Shown here: in pieces, positions 1 to 13,249 of the stretch
Layout: each line of letters starts with the position of its first letter
How positions within the stretch are numbered: position 1 is the stretch's first letter
NCBI GenBank assembly: GCA_003342815.1
Contig: PTEX01000137.1
Coordinates: 1,089,564-1,153,563 of the forward strand
DNA: 64,000 nt
Origin: Eudromia elegans
Lineage: Eukaryota; Chordata; Aves; Tinamiformes; Tinamidae
Reading direction: 5' to 3'
Notes under the pieces: generated by a model
What the model was told of the DNA's origin: nothing
Databases searched by the model: none
What the model saw: the letters and a program-made list of their open reading frames with translations, nothing else
Position numbers and translations under genes: made by a program

Positions 1-728
1 TAAGGCACCTTGAATGACTACTGGAAATCTTTTCTAACAGGCTGTACATTTTAGGATGAAATCCTTTGACTGAAATCGATGTGTTCTGGCTTCTGTAAAG
101 GTTTTACTCCTTGTTTCCAACTGCTATATACTTGGAAGCACTCCCAAGTACTGCTGACTTCACAGCAGTTGTAGAAAGTAGAAGTTCCACTGCAAGTTGT
201 CCAGCCATGAAACCAGCCAAAAAATGTCAGCAGTCCTCATCCTCCCCTGCGTCATTTGCCTTTCATGCCAACCTATCCTACTGCTATCACAAGACGTGCT
301 TGCAAGTAGGTAAAATACTGCAGCTGGAGGGAGGTTTGAGAGATGCAGTCCCAGCCTTGGGGTTGACAGGGCTCTGATGACCTTGGTGGTCTCCTAAGTC
401 TTCTGCTGCACACTGAGAGTGGCTCTTGGTCACTGGAGTGTTCCCCAGGTGATAGACAAAGGCCAATGCCCAGAATGGGCAAAAATCTCTCTTATTTGCT
501 GCATAGAAAAAGTACATTCAAGTAGTCTTGAATTTCATCCACATACAGAGGAGTAGGAGATACTTCTAAAAGAAAGATAAGCGCACTTACGCAGCATTTT
601 TCACTCTTAACGTGATCTACAGACATTATTAAATTCTTGTGCCTCTGTAGTCTTATCACTGTTTTGTGGGTGAAGGAATAATAAAGCAAAAATTCCATTC
701 TTTGTTCTGGGTCTGAGGAGATTATATA
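1..728. other. unique non-coding DNA, nothing recognised
   Basis: No exon, repeat family or RNA gene is recognised here. The open frames on either strand are under 90 codons, overlap in several frames and show no protein family. The stretch ends where the CR1 3' end begins. Confidence 0.6.
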
Positions 729-1320
729 ATCACAAAATCATGTTGGTTGGAAAAGACCTTCAAGATTTTCAAGTCCAACCATCAGCCTTCAACACCATGC
801 CTGCTAAAACTATGTCCCTAAAAGTGCCTCAGTCACGCATTTGTTGAACACTGCTAGGGATAGTGACTACACCACTTCCTTGGGCTGTTTCAATGGTTGG
901 TTGCTCTTTCTGTGTAGAAATTTCTCCTAATATCTAACCTGAACCTCTCTTGGTGCTACTTGAGACCATTTCCTCTTGTCCTGTTGGTAGTTGTTTTGGG
1001 GAGGAGATCGATCCCCACTTTACTATAACCTCCTTTCAGGTAGTTGTAGGGAGCAAGAGGGTCTCCCCTGAGCCTTCTTCTCCTCAGACTATGTAACTGC
1101 AGTTCCCTCAGCTGCCCTTTATAAGGTCTGTGCTCCAGCTCCTTCATCAGCTTCCTCGCGCTTCTTTGGATTCACACCAGCACCTCTCTGGCCTTCTGGT
1201 AGTGAAGGGCCCAAAACTGAACACAGTATTCAAGGCGTAGCCTCATCAGCACTGCATACATGGGGATGATCACCGCTCTCGGCCTGCTTCCTAGATTGAG
1301 GCTACAAATGCCCTGCTGCT
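729..1320 (-). mobile_element. CR1 LINE, 5'-truncated copy, minus strand
   Basis: The left end reads like the reverse complement of the CR1 3' end: a degenerate form of the terminal octamer, then 'ttggttggaaaagacctt' and 'aagtccaaccatcagcctt'. Further right come the usual antisense CR1 phrases for the C-terminus of ORF2, such as 'ggcccaaaactgaacacag' followed by 'tattcaaggcgtagcctcat'. On the minus strand, 956-1147 still carries an open piece of the ORF2 C-terminus, with residues reading LRELQLHSLRRRRLRGD, then YNYLKGG and TNRTRGNGLK, which match the CR1 family tail. Known biology: CR1 is the dominant non-LTR retrotransposon of birds and most copies are 5'-truncated like this one. The right-hand boundary is approximate because similarity fades after about 1320. 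The copy is moderately diverged and cannot be active. Confidence 0.93.
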
Positions 1321-1640
1321 CTGACTCCGGTCCCACACTGAGACCAGGCCCTGATACACTTCCTCATGGAGAAGTTGTTGTTACGTGAGAAGCTCTGCCG
1401 TTAAACGACAGCAGAATTGTCATCATGCCAATAACAGGCAGCAAAAATGCACCTGTGGCACTCATTATACCAGCGAGCTCTGATGTGTGAGGAGGATGAA
1501 TTCGGTGAATATAGAACCCTCCTAAACATCATGGTTTATTTTATGAACATGCTTTGCTACTTTTCAGGATATTTTCTTATTTTATATCTCCTGTTAACAA
1601 CTGATGCATCAAGGTGCCAGTTTTGCAATGAAATCCTAGA

Positions 1641-1681
1641 TTTAATAATAATAATAACAACAACAACAACAATAATAATAA
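1641..1681. repeat. compound (AAT)n/(AAC)n microsatellite
   Basis: About 40 bp of AAT units switch to AAC units and back to AAT. A compound array like this usually arises by slippage after a point change within one array. It also creates a false open frame on both strands. Confidence 0.95.
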
Positions 1682-2400
1682 GGCCAGAGCCTCTGGAAAG
1701 GAGAATGGAACTTAAAAAAAAAATATTTTTTTGTACAAGGAAAATACACATGGAATTTTTCTCTCATGATTAATTTGTGACACTGTGCTGGCAAATCCGG
1801 GAGGACCTTAGAAACTAACAGTGGAAAGCATCTGACACATTTGGGGAAACTAAGAAAAATTTTCCTTTGAGGACTCTCATTTCCAGAAAAATAGGGGATA
1901 TTTGTGGACTCAGAATATTTTTGTCTCTGTTCCGCACCACTAAAAATCAGCCTTCTTGCAAGAAGGAAAGAGAAGTCAGAGCTATTTGTTTTTCAAATAT
2001 GCTACAGACGATGGAATAAAATAAGGAATGCTTTTCTTCTTAGGCAAGTCATTACCCAATACTGTTATAGTTCTAAGAGTAGGAAATCTCCATCAGAAAC
2101 TCAGTTGTTACACCTCTTTGTCTGCTTTGAAATGTCTGCATTTTAAAAATAATCTATGGCAGCCCTTTTAAATCATGAATTTTAGTCACTACATCATTGC
2201 CATTATACCGTTGCATGCCTCCTTCACATTCAGGAGCACAGCAGAACTCTTTGCACCTTTTTCTTGCCAGATGAGAAGAGATTTGGTTTTGGCCTACTCA
2301 TAAGTAACGTAACTCCATGTCTTCTAATCTAAGATCTCCTTGCAGCACGAGAAAGAAAGGGCTGGATTATACATTGTGCATAAAACTATAAAAAAAAAAG

Positions 2401-2423
2401 AAAGTGACAGAAAAAGTCACTTT
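2401..2423. repeat. short perfect inverted repeat
   Basis: Arms AAAGTGAC (2401-2408) and GTCACTTT (2416-2423) are perfectly complementary around a 7-nt A-rich loop. It is too short for a microRNA precursor and may well be chance in A-rich DNA. Confidence 0.7.
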
Positions 2424-4522
2424 TTCTAAGTTAAGGCTGCCCTGAAAGTATCTATTTTCAATCCAAAGTTCTTTTTGCTTTTTTCAGCTTTTTCCTGTGA
2501 TGATCTGATGTACAGTTATTAGGCCAGAATAGTTTTGCAAGCAAGGATATTTTATTTTGATTTCTAAAATTACATATAAAATAATTTTTACTGGTGTGAC
2601 AGATGCATGTTGATAAATTCACTGAAGACTGAATCTATTACACATTTCAATTCAGTATTAAAAAAAAAAAGGAACTTTAAGTTTGGCAACCACTTTTATG
2701 GCTTATTTATACTACTAAAAAGGTCTAGTCACTTTTTTAGCTTATACGTCAAAAATCCTTGATTCAGTTATTACTGATCTACAAAGGAAGAAATGGAAAA
2801 GTAGGGATAGAATACATTTGATCTAGGCCTGTATATGCATCTAATATTATCCACCACAACTAACGATAGCCTTCTATAAAGTAGGGTTCGGTCACTTACC
2901 TCCTATTACAGCAAAGGTACGTTCTACGAGAAGGTAATTTGTCCCACCCTAAAATCAAGGTCTGTGTAGGGATCCTAGCTAAATGAGCCAGTTTTGTCAA
3001 AGCTGTATGGTTGCATTTCACTGCTTTCCCAGAAGAGGTTGGGTTTTGAATTTTTAAAATCTGTGTCAGCACCACTAACCCTTTGCTCTACAGTAGACTT
3101 AAATCTGGCACATAAATTCACAGGATGGGTTCACTATGTGTAGCTTGCTTTAGTCTACCCTTGGAGAGCAGAGTTAACGAACTCAGTGAGATCCTGAGCT
3201 GTACCCATGACAGGAAAAGCACAGAACTCTATATTTTTTGGTCTGTGAATTGTTAGTAATACATATCTCTGGCTAGATGGTTTTCTGCACTCTGTTTCTA
3301 ATAGGACCTTGGGACCTTTATCCCAAGTCTGACCTAAGGACTAATTTCTAGACAGAAGTCCAATATGGTACTGGACTTTGTCTACTTTATCTGGACTTTA
3401 TCTACGGAATAGCTTCATCAGTGGACTAGAGTAAAACTTTTTAATTTGTGTAAGCACCATTAAGTCTTAAAATGGTTAAGGCTTTTGTAGTCTCATAGTT
3501 ATATGTCTGAAGTGCTACTCTCCTCATGTATTTGGCCCGGTGAATAGTGATGGCTCCGTGAGCCAACAGAATTTGCTTGTTATGTTAGCTATATGTTATA
3601 TAGCTAAACATGTGTTGGTAGCACATAGGTAAACAATGTCTACAACTTTTTGCTTGCATCTAAAAAATTCCAGTTTGAAGAATACCCTTTGACTTTCGTT
3701 GAGCCCTTTAATGTATTTAATAAAACCATTTTAATTGTTTTTTTGTAGATAACCTAAGCCTGTCATACCACATGGACATGATATAGTACACAATTACTTT
3801 CTCTCTCTCTTAGTTATTTTATTTATTTATGCATTCTGCTTGTTGTTAATTGTATTTTTTTTGTTTTGTTTAATAAAAAACTTATGTTTTATTTTCCATC
3901 CAATAATGGAGAAATGTAACGTCATTGAAATAAACTTGTAGTTTAAACATGCTATTCTAGCACAGACAGAAATAGAAATGCTTTCCATATATGGCCCAAG
4001 CTCTAAGCCTGGGAGCAGGAAAACAAATTGTATGGAAAGTAATTTTTCTAAGGTTACAACATCAAATAAAACAACATTATACTCACAAGAATGTTCTAGA
4101 GGAGTTAGGTAAGGATTCTGGAACTTCTATGCTCTTCTAGATTTTCTATCTTGCCTCTAAAAATATCTATTTACATATTATCATTATTAAACATTGCTAA
4201 ACAAGCATTTATCCTGCTCTCTAGAGCTGAATTAGAAGTGGTTTCCACTGAGACATAGTGCTTCACATTATATTTAGAGCAGAAGTTACTGAGCAGTTGG
4301 TGGTCAGATCAGAGTCTTACGTCTCACTGTAGAGTCCTCCTTCACAAGGACTCTAAGGTATACTGGACGACTTCAAGGTGATATTAATACCAGTGCTACT
4401 TAAAACCGCAAGAAATTATTGTGGTTTGCAGTTTCATTCCAAGAACTAAACTCAGTCCATATGTATATTCAGTTTTTGAGCAATGTTCTTCAAAAATTGA
4501 GTTAATTCACAGCTTTATGACC

Positions 4523-4542
4523 AAAAAAAAAAAAAAAAAAAA
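4523..4542. repeat. poly(A) tract, 20 A
   Basis: An uninterrupted run of 20 A. No recognisable retroposed copy lies directly upstream and I saw no target-site duplication, so this is treated as a simple repeat. Confidence 0.9.
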
Positions 4543-6338
4543 GCAAGAAAATTTTAAAAAATAGGAAAGAACTGTCAGGTTTAGTGAAATCTCTGGTTTC
4601 TGTGTGAGATACACATCCTTACACAATATATGTGTCAAAGATCTGGAAACTAATAATGCAGTTTTTATATGGAGAAGTAGTATATTTCCCTTTCCTAAAG
4701 ACAAAATAGAATCTCTCATTAGAACATTTGGTGTATTTAGGAAAAGCCAGCCAAGTTTGGATCATGCAAGCTCTTCATGAAATCAGAAACAAAGGCTGCA
4801 AATTTCAAAGTTTCTAATGGATATGTTAAATGGCTGGACTGCCTGAGCAAAAAAGCATAAAAATTACTCCTACAGAAAGTCCTCTAAGGCAACACCATTA
4901 ATACCCTGGATCCTACACACATTCCTCCCTGAAGATAATACACTTATTTCCATGCTTGAGCTCCTGGAAACAACACTTTGCACTGGGATGAGCCCACACA
5001 AGGAATAGATCTTCCAACAGGAGAGCTATTCTCATAAAACAATTTTTCCAACCTTTCTATCGTGACTGTCAAGAAAAAGCTAAACTGGTGAAACTCTACT
5101 GGATATTAACAGTCATGGGTGTTGTTGGTTATTTAGTTCAATATGATTCCTCTTTTGTTTCATGATCTCCCATTTTCCCTGGACATAACCATGTTGTTTC
5201 CTCCTCTTCTGCAATAGTCCACTCCCTACTCTATAGGAACAAATCACCTTTTCCCTAAATTACTCTATCTGGTCAAGCATGAAATGGTTGTTCCCAATTT
5301 GTGCTGGAAGTTTGTTCTGGAGTACAATCACCCTTATAGTTACAAATTTGGGTATATTTCTTCTTTCAGTGGAACATGTTGTGCATCTCTGTGTTGACAG
5401 AATTGCCCTCTAATATCTTATGAAGGTGATTTTGTAAAATGACCAGTACATCTTGCTCTTTCCTAAACAGAAAATAGTAGTATTTATTAAATGCTTTATC
5501 CTATATTATTATCTCTTTCAAATAATGGTCATACATCATTTTCCTTTTCAATGTCCTTTGTCTTATTATTTATGTTGGTGCCATCTTACCAATGTTTTCA
5601 GCTTTCCTGTTTAAAATTTTCTGCTTCAGAGCCTGTAATTTCCCCTCATTGGTGTTTATTTTCCAATAAGAGGTTATTTGCTATTTATTTTATATATAAT
5701 TGTTGTTCTGACTTCACCAGTGATTCAGAGCGGGCTTTTTTCCAAAGCTGTTTTCTCTCTTGACTGCACAGTCCCATTTGGCTTGCCCATCTTAGCAGCT
5801 CCTTTAAAGAATTTCATTCAGATTTCATCCACGTTTTTCTGTCTGCACTCTTCCCTGCAGCATTTTCACTCATGATGTTCCTCAGCTGGATGAAGTCAGC
5901 TCTGCTGAAGCTCCATATAGGTATAATACAATGGAAGACCTTTGTTTACCAATGCTGAGTATAATAAACGCGTGGCTGCTAACGTGGAGATGACCAGAGG
6001 CTTCCAGCCCTGCGAAGCATGGACAGTAAGAAGAGAGCTTTGGCTCATGCTCATGGAGCCAGGCTGAGCCAATTGCGCTCTCCAGACCCAAGAGGCTTTC
6101 CAAAGGAAAATCCTTCTCAGAGGACTGGAACTACAAAACTTTACAAGTACACTTGTAAAACTCTTGCAAATAAAAGGCTTTTTACTACCCAAAATTAGTC
6201 AGTGCTAAGCTAGAAAAAGGATGGTAAGTAAGAGAGCTGAGAGTGTTTGTGTGACTGTCCAGGAGGCAGTTCAGGATGGTCCTGTAAATGTGGCTGTCTT
6301 CTGTGGCTGACCTCTGTTCCCAAACTAAAACTTCCTGG
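4543..6338. other. unique AT-rich DNA, possible very old repeat scraps
   Basis: No gene is recognised. The part from about 5200 is pyrimidine-biased on the plus strand, as very old antisense CR1 DNA often is. Apart from the separate low-confidence entry at 5780-5930, I cannot assign it to a family. Confidence 0.4.
5780..5930 (-). mobile_element. possible very old CR1-like scrap, minus strand
   Basis: The phrase around 'cagctggatgaagtcagc' and 'tctgctgaagctcc', preceded by 'ctgcactcttccctgcagc', resembles antisense phrasing that recurs in old CR1-like repeats of birds and reptiles. The match is from memory, short and degraded. It could equally be unique sequence. Confidence 0.27.
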
Positions 6339-6435
6339 TATGATATAGATACATAGATCTATATATCTATATATAGATAGATATGATATGTGATATCTAT
6401 ATATAGTATAGATACTATATAGATACATATATCTG
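6339..6435. repeat. degenerate GATA/TATC microsatellite
   Basis: Nearly 100 bp made of GATA, TAGATA, TATC and ATAT units. Both strand versions are mixed, so the block contains many small palindromes. It is degenerate and therefore probably old. Confidence 0.93.
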
Positions 6436-9400
6436 TAAATACAGAGATGGAGACAGAAGGTAGATTCACCTTGCTGACTGTTGGCCACATCTGCCAAGAC
6501 TTGCACCTCAAGGAGTTGGAAGGCCCCTTTTCTGTCCCCTCTGTAGCATCACATTCCGTGGTCAACTAGGTGGGCTTTGCTCTTCAGACATGCTGGATGC
6601 TTCTAAAGTTGAGGCAAAGGAATTTAAAAATCTCTTCATTTTGCACATGATTTTTAAAAATAAGCCAAAGGAATCCAGCCCAGGCCCTAAACTTCATTGA
6701 TGTGGGACAGAGGAAGGAGGTGACTTAAATTTGCTGACAGAAAACCCTCTGCAGATAAAAACAGAAGTACCAAGCTCATTAGTTACAGCTCCCTGGTGCC
6801 ATTCCTGAATAAATCATTTTCAGTCTCAGAGAGTGCTTTATTTTTTATTTAGCTCTAAATTCTATCTTTTTTTTTCTTACAGAACTCAGACACTAAAATA
6901 GTTTGTTTTCTTGGAGTTCATTTTTCCGTTAATAAACTGTTTAGGAGGAAGATGCTCAGTCCACCCCACAGGCACAGCATGTTTCACTTAAATGATCATT
7001 AACTAAGGGAACTAGGGACACAGTGTAACTCATTTGAAATCCAAGCAAAATGTAGTAGTGCCTGCAATGAGTTAGGGACTGAACTTGCTAGTCTATAGGT
7101 AGGACAAAGAACAGGAAATTTAGATTCCGTTGGGGTGGAATAAGAGCCTGCAACAGTGATATTCTGGGTTATCCTGCAGAGAGATTCCAAAAATGTTTTA
7201 TGCAGAGCTATCACAATTCTGGCAAATCTAGGCATGAACAAACATAGACTCATTAGCGCAACATTACAAACCTCCAGGTCTGCGCAGGTCAAATGACTGG
7301 GTATGAATAATTCTGTCTAGCATTTTTATGTGATGTGAGGGCACACACTCAAACTGTTCAAAATTTACTTTGTGATATAGTAAAGTCTAAATACTTCAAA
7401 CATTTTTAAGTTTCCTGAGGCTTGTCAGAGCCCTGTCCTGTTTTACTGAGTAGCATGTTTGACTTTATGAGTGTATCAGATGAATTCTAAAGTAAATAAT
7501 ATTTGAGCAAGCTGTAGAACAGAAGGTTGAAAAATGAAAAGCTTTTTGTATTTCTCTGTTCAAATACCCCAGAATTAGAGTGCTTGGAAACCTCTTAGAA
7601 CTAAGTATGCATTTTTAAATAGCATAAGTTGTTCAGACTGGAGTTACTGAATTCCAGCTTGACATTGAGCTCTTAAAGAGTTTAGAGAATCCAGACTCTT
7701 ATCAGCTTGCAGACAAGGGCACTAAATGTCATGTGGGCTTCCTTTTGGCTTGTAGCCACAAGCTGCACATAGTATTTAATGCAGGCTCTGGTGCTTAAAG
7801 TATTAGGAAAACCTGAAAACAAAGTGCCTGCCATTAGTAAAATTGGTGCTGTCTTCTGACATTCTACAGTGTGCATTTCTGATTTGGTATTTCTAAAATT
7901 TTCTTAACAACAGAGTTGTGGGGTTTTTCCTGTAAATTCTTCTCAAAATATAGAAACCAGGAAAATTTGGAGAGAGTTTTCTGTAAGCAGGTGTTCTCAT
8001 TTTTCATATGTCCAAAAGCTTGCTATAATGATTAATACTCCACTTCTCTATGTTTTTTATGTTCCACATTTTACCAGAGAATAATGTATGGACCATGTGC
8101 ATTACACTAATGATTCTGGCATATCTTTTGTACAGAGAAAAATAATTTAATCATAGAGATAAATTCACCCCAACTTTTTGCTTAAACACAGGAAGTTAGA
8201 AAAGGCAGATGATAAACTCATTAAACCTGCTCATTATATTTTTTATTCATAACAATTTCTTGATATTATGCATAATATTATATAAAGGAAAGCATTACTC
8301 TGAAAAGCTATCTGTCGAAGGCAAATATTTATAGAAAGACTGCTGTTAAAAGCTTCAGAGAGATAACAGCCTATGCAAAAAGAAAGGAGGCCAGGATAAT
8401 TTCAGTGGTAGCACTAAAATGCATCAGCATAAAAAAAAAAGGGGTCAGAGATGCCAACCAAATGATAAATCTCTGTAAAGAGAAAAAAAAAAAGTTATTC
8501 TTAAAGCTCTCTGACCACTCCTCACAAATCTTGGAACTTCTAAAGGCTTTGTGAAAGTTATTCCAGTTACTTCCTATAATACTTCTTACATATCTTATAT
8601 AATATTACTTACCGTAATGGTCCAGTTGGCTTCCAAGAATCTATATGATATTTCTGTCCCCTTGTGGACATGGTATTATCAAGTCTGATCCATAACTTCT
8701 GCTCTGTGTTTATGACCACTGACTACTGTCTCTGCCCTCCAAGCTGATTCCCAAAATCTAGGCCTACTCTAGCACAAGAATGACCACTATTCTGTAATAA
8801 TCTATCCAGAACCTCATTTCCACTCATACTCATCTCTGTTCCTTCCACATGGTCTCTTTCAAATCATAGGTGTTCTTTGCCTATACTAAAATAATCCTTT
8901 ATTCTAACCAAATGGAGCACAGAGGAGGAAAAATAGCCAGTTTTGTAAGGAAGTAGAAAAGGGGATGCATCTTGGGGGGTGCTGCTGCTGGTGAGAAACT
9001 TTCTCACGGCTCAGCCTGTGATGCCAATACCAGCCCCTGGGAGAGCAGTCCACAAGAACAAGGGGTCACCTACAGCTAGCTATGAATGGTTGTAGTACGC
9101 ACTCAACCAATGCGGTAGAGACCACAGTGCTGCATGATATAGGCAAATATCTGTGGGGAACCAGGCAGACCCATCAAGTTCCTCTCTTTGGCTGGAATTT
9201 GGATTCAGGAAATTGAGTTATGTTACCAGATTCTAGTATTTATGAATACATGCTTCACTTTTGCACAGAGGTGCTAATGCAGCCAGCCTGACTCAGCACA
9301 GTGCTGTGATGCTGCATGAAATACCAAAGTTGCAATGGTGTGGGTACTCCATGTCTCCTCAAGTCCTCGGTCCGACATTTGGGTACCAATATGCACCAAA

Positions 9401-10189
9401 AGCCCCAGCTCAGGGGTTGACAAATCCTCTCTTGGTGCTTTGTGAATCTCACGGCATCTGAGCTTCTCTGGATGTGAGAGAGCAACCTTTGGTATCCTGA
9501 AGCCCCACAGAACTGCTGCAGTCCCCAAACGCAGTCCTGAGATCATGGCCAATGGGGAAGCCAGCCCGGGCTCTTGGTTCAGCCACCTCATGGACCCCAT
9601 GGCCCTGTACCATGTCCCTTTTCTCTGCTATCATTCCCCAGTGATGGACAGCACTCCTGTTGGCCAGCTGAGGGCATCTAAACTGCACTAGCTATCGAGT
9701 GTAAAATAAAACAGTAAAAAATACAGCAGGGGAATCACAGGGGAAACTAGTTCAAGGGGTAAGTCATTCCATCCTAAAAGGCAGTTCTTCCAAGACTTTT
9801 GACACTAAAAACCTGGACACAGGAACACACTTTGAATCTCACGTTTTGAGCTAAATCATAGGGTAAGCATATAGGCATCAGCTCCATCTTATGAAAGAAA
9901 CTAACTGTCTACATTTACAAAACAGGCAAAATTGTAGGAAAATTGCATGTTCTGAAACTGATTTTGTTGCAAATGTGTATTTCCTTTCCACATATGGGTT
10001 TCTTACTTTCTTTTATGCATTTTGACATTATGTACACAAAAGGGCTTTAATTCAATTACTTCTCTCCATATTAAATTATTCTGACATTGTTTATTCCATT
10101 ACTTCTTCTACAAATTTGAGGAGGGCTGAACACTGTTTTTAATTCCGTCTGTCAGTTTCTTATTCATTGCCATTGCAGTGTACATCATT
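6436..10189. other. unique DNA, no gene recognised
   Basis: No exon or repeat family is recognised. Around 9255-9690 the sequence is a little richer in GC and carries overlapping frames of 66-108 codons on both strands, ending near an AATAAA-like motif at about 9705. I see no protein family in them. 8050-8390 is very AT-rich with homeodomain-like TAAT motifs and has the texture of conserved non-coding DNA, but only an alignment could show that. Confidence 0.5.
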
Positions 10190-11045
10190 TGAAGTGGGAA
10201 ATATTAGCAAAAGCTGGAAATTGCTCAAGGACATACTACTGGATGCACCCAGGCTGACAATCCAGAGAGAGGAGAAAAACAGTTATCCTGGCCACAAAAA
10301 CATCCTGGTTAGAGAAAGATCTGAATATAACAATAGAAGTGAAACATTTAAATTTGAATGTGAAAAGAAAGTTAATAACAACATGTAAGTTACAAATTGA
10401 AAGTAGAGCCAACTGGTAAAACTGACAAAAGCTAAAGAAATGAATGAAATCAATAAAATTTCAGTTGCCAGCGGCCTTCATAACATGGTTTATAAAGAAT
10501 CTCAAACCAAAGAAAGGGTCAGTGAATAATAATTGGCATTCTTTATAATAAAGCAGAAGAACTGATTCACCTCATAGGATATACATGGACCAGAAAGCTG
10601 ATCGTTTTTCATAAAAGAGGACTGAAGTCAGACTGTACCAAAATTAAATGATCTCAAATCAAAAGGACTGAATAACCCCATAGGGCTCTAAGGGATGAAG
10701 AATTGCTGAAATTAATACTTTGCCAGTAGACACATTGGCATTTCCCTGGCTCTGATACATTCTTACTTTTCCAAGGATGAAAAAAGGAGGAAAGGATCTA
10801 CCCAGGAACATAATGCTGTTACCCTGATTTTCTACCCAAGCAAAATAATGAAATTCATTCTCTATAAAAAAGGTTGTGAGAGAAATATAGAATTAGCACA
10901 AGTGTATACAGTTTCATGGAGTATGGACCTTGTCAAACAGACCATTTCTATTTTGGAAAAGATGACATTTCTGGTTGATAAAGGAAACCAGGTTGCTTGA
11001 TACAGTTTATTTGAATTTCTCCGAAGTGTTTTGTTTGGTACTATG
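10190..11045 (+). mobile_element. decayed CR1-like LINE ORF2 fragment (linker plus reverse transcriptase start)
   Basis: Three landmarks occur in the right order and spacing for the middle of a CR1-type ORF2 on the plus strand. First, the frame at 10167-10388 contains SWKLLKDILLDAPRLTI, like the endonuclease-to-RT linker. Second, near 10775-10830 the DNA reads as a degraded version of the 'KKG.KED.P.NYRPVSLT' block. Third, at about 10955-11030 come residues VDKGNQV and, after a stop and a frameshift, YLNFSEVF. These correspond to the family pattern VDKG..VDV.YLDFSKAFD, which includes the first RT catalytic region. Stops and frameshifts throughout show it is a dead relic. Similarity is lost after about 11045, so the RT is cut short there. 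The CR1 family assignment is firm at superfamily level only; an L2- or L3-like relative is possible. Confidence 0.72.
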
Positions 11046-13249
11046 CTAAATTTTAACTCAAGTATTTATACAGAAATACATACGGGCACACCCAAGATTA
11101 AAAATCTGGCTCAGGGACCCATCTCTTATGTTCTCTGCTATGTTAGCATTTTAGTCAATGTGGACAAAAGGTCTAGTAAAATTCACAAGGAGGTGATTTC
11201 CAAGCAGAAATTGTGAGGAGATATGTGAAGAGTGTAAGTAGGATTACTACCAGAATGCCTTTCTGAGGTCTGAGGTTCCTTTCAGGAAGGATGAAGATAT
11301 GAGGAATTGGGATAGACCAGCACAGCCCTCAGGATCTCATTGTGTTTGTTTTGTGATGAAGAAGCTCTAAGGGGACTGGACTGTGGCACCTAGACACTCA
11401 TGCAAGCCAAAGATGCCTGAGAGGGGGGAGAGCATTTAATCCGTCATGCAGAAACCATAGAAAGAGTTTCTTCACTCTGGCTTTGACTTAAGGATTGACA
11501 AAAAGGAGGGGTAATGAAAACTTGGCCTGACCTAACCAGCAGGGTAGTAATCTCACCAGCAACTGAGGTCTTTGAAATGAGGTTTAGGCTAGGATGTGTG
11601 TGTTAGAAACACACACAAAGTCAGTTTTTAGGAGAAACAAGCCACTAGCCTGCATAGGAGTGAGACAACCAGTCTTGAGTGGTTACTCTGGGACATCCTT
11701 TCCTTGAATCGGTGCGTTGTTTTCCGAGTCCTGATGGATTTTATCACAAATGCTCCCACAGCCTCAGCTGTGGATATAAATGCACACTGTGATGAGATCT
11801 GAAATATTTTATAAAAGAACTGACAAAACTGTAACTCATCCTGAAGTATATATCATTAAGATATTACAGATTTTTTTAATTACGATATTTTAAATTTATG
11901 TGTTTAAATATTCTAATCTAATACGGATAATATTATTTAAGCACATATTTAGCAAACTAGGAAATGTATGCAATTACTTAACTTTAGAAGCCATGTATGG
12001 ACATGTCGAAATTTTTCTCAACGTTGTATTTAAACATAGCACATTATTAGTACAAGTCAACTTTATGTGCTCAAAACTGTATGTTTACAACCGTTCTTTT
12101 ATGGCTACATCAAACAGACATGATGGTACTAAAATATGTACTAAAACCTTATAGCAAAACTTGGACGAGCCATGGAAATGCTGCACTCATTTTCACAGAT
12201 CACATGCTACTGCAAAAGAGAACAAAACAGCATGTGAACATAGCTGAAGCAAATAACAATACATCAAGTACAGAACAGTACATGATGAAAACATGTATTT
12301 TGTGTTTACATTTTAAAAAACAGTTATCCTACACACCAAGCCTTACATTTGCAAACAACATGAGGATAAAAATAATTTCCTTTTTTTCTGGGATTGCTGT
12401 GTTCACCTTTTTCAGTCCTAATGCAACTTATCTGTTTTTCTAGGATGTATTAAGCCTTCTAATGCAAACAGTGAATATTTATACACCACAGATAAGCAAA
12501 AATAATCCTGTTATTCTTGTGCTTTGTGAGTAATCTCTAACTATTAATAGCAGATGGACTACAAGAAAGGTAAGTTGACGTAGATTTCAACCTCTTTGCA
12601 GAGAGAAGCATCCAGATCACACACACGGAGCATAAATAGCACTTAACCTTACAGCCAAAACCACAAATACTTTTAGTTAAAAAATTCAGTAGTATACAAA
12701 GGAAGTAAACATTGGAATTTGAAGCATGTGAGTGTAAATGTATGTCATTTGGCGTGGAGAAAGCTGGAAAAACTCAGTGAAACAATTCTACTCTGTGCTG
12801 CTTAGGATGTCCTATCTAAGAATGATTTTTAATAGTACTTTTGTACAAGAAGTCAGTTCCACTGGGCCACTGAACAAGTGTTTCTGGAATAAAACAATTG
12901 CCTTATGTAAATACCTTAGGAAAAGAAAGTAAAACAGTGTTAGATCTAAACAGTTTAACTTCGTATGCTTGTGGTCACAGTTACATACTCCAGTGGCATC
13001 CTGCTATCATATGGTCTCTCCTGTGAAACTCAAGACCTATAAATTCAGCAGCTTGAGTTATAAATAGTCACAAACTCCTGTCTGAACATCAAAGCCAAAC
13101 CAACAACAACAACAAAGTTTTTTAATTAGATAGTTTAGGTAGTTTATGATTTTCTGTTTGCGTGTTTAATAGATTTTTCACTCTTTTGCTTTAGATGTTA
13201 TAAATACATGCTTTGGGCCAGAAAAACTGCAATGAAGCTGTAACCAAAT
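11046..13249. other. unique or unrecognisably old DNA
   Basis: No gene is recognised. The first few hundred bases may still be the tail of the LINE relic or another old insertion, but I see no diagnostic motif. From about 11850 to 13200 the sequence is very AT-rich and ordinary. The frame at 12081-12443 (120 codons) has no recognisable domain and strongly AT-driven composition. Confidence 0.5.

Larger units (their letters stand above)
1321..4522. other. AT-rich unique DNA with small simple repeats
   Basis: No gene is recognised. The stretch holds the AAT/AAC microsatellite at 1641-1681, a small perfect hairpin at 2401-2423, a CT-rich run near 3800 and several A-runs. Open frames such as 1447-1773 are partly made of the microsatellite itself and are not credible coding regions. 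Confidence 0.6.

Noticed and set aside
956-1147. Minus-strand frame that looks protein-like
   Set aside because: It is the C-terminal remnant of CR1 ORF2, not a host gene.
1447-1773. 108-codon plus-strand frame
   Set aside because: A third of it is encoded by the AAT/AAC microsatellite.
4523-4542. A20 tract as the tail of a processed retrocopy
   Set aside because: No gene-like sequence upstream and no target-site duplication seen.
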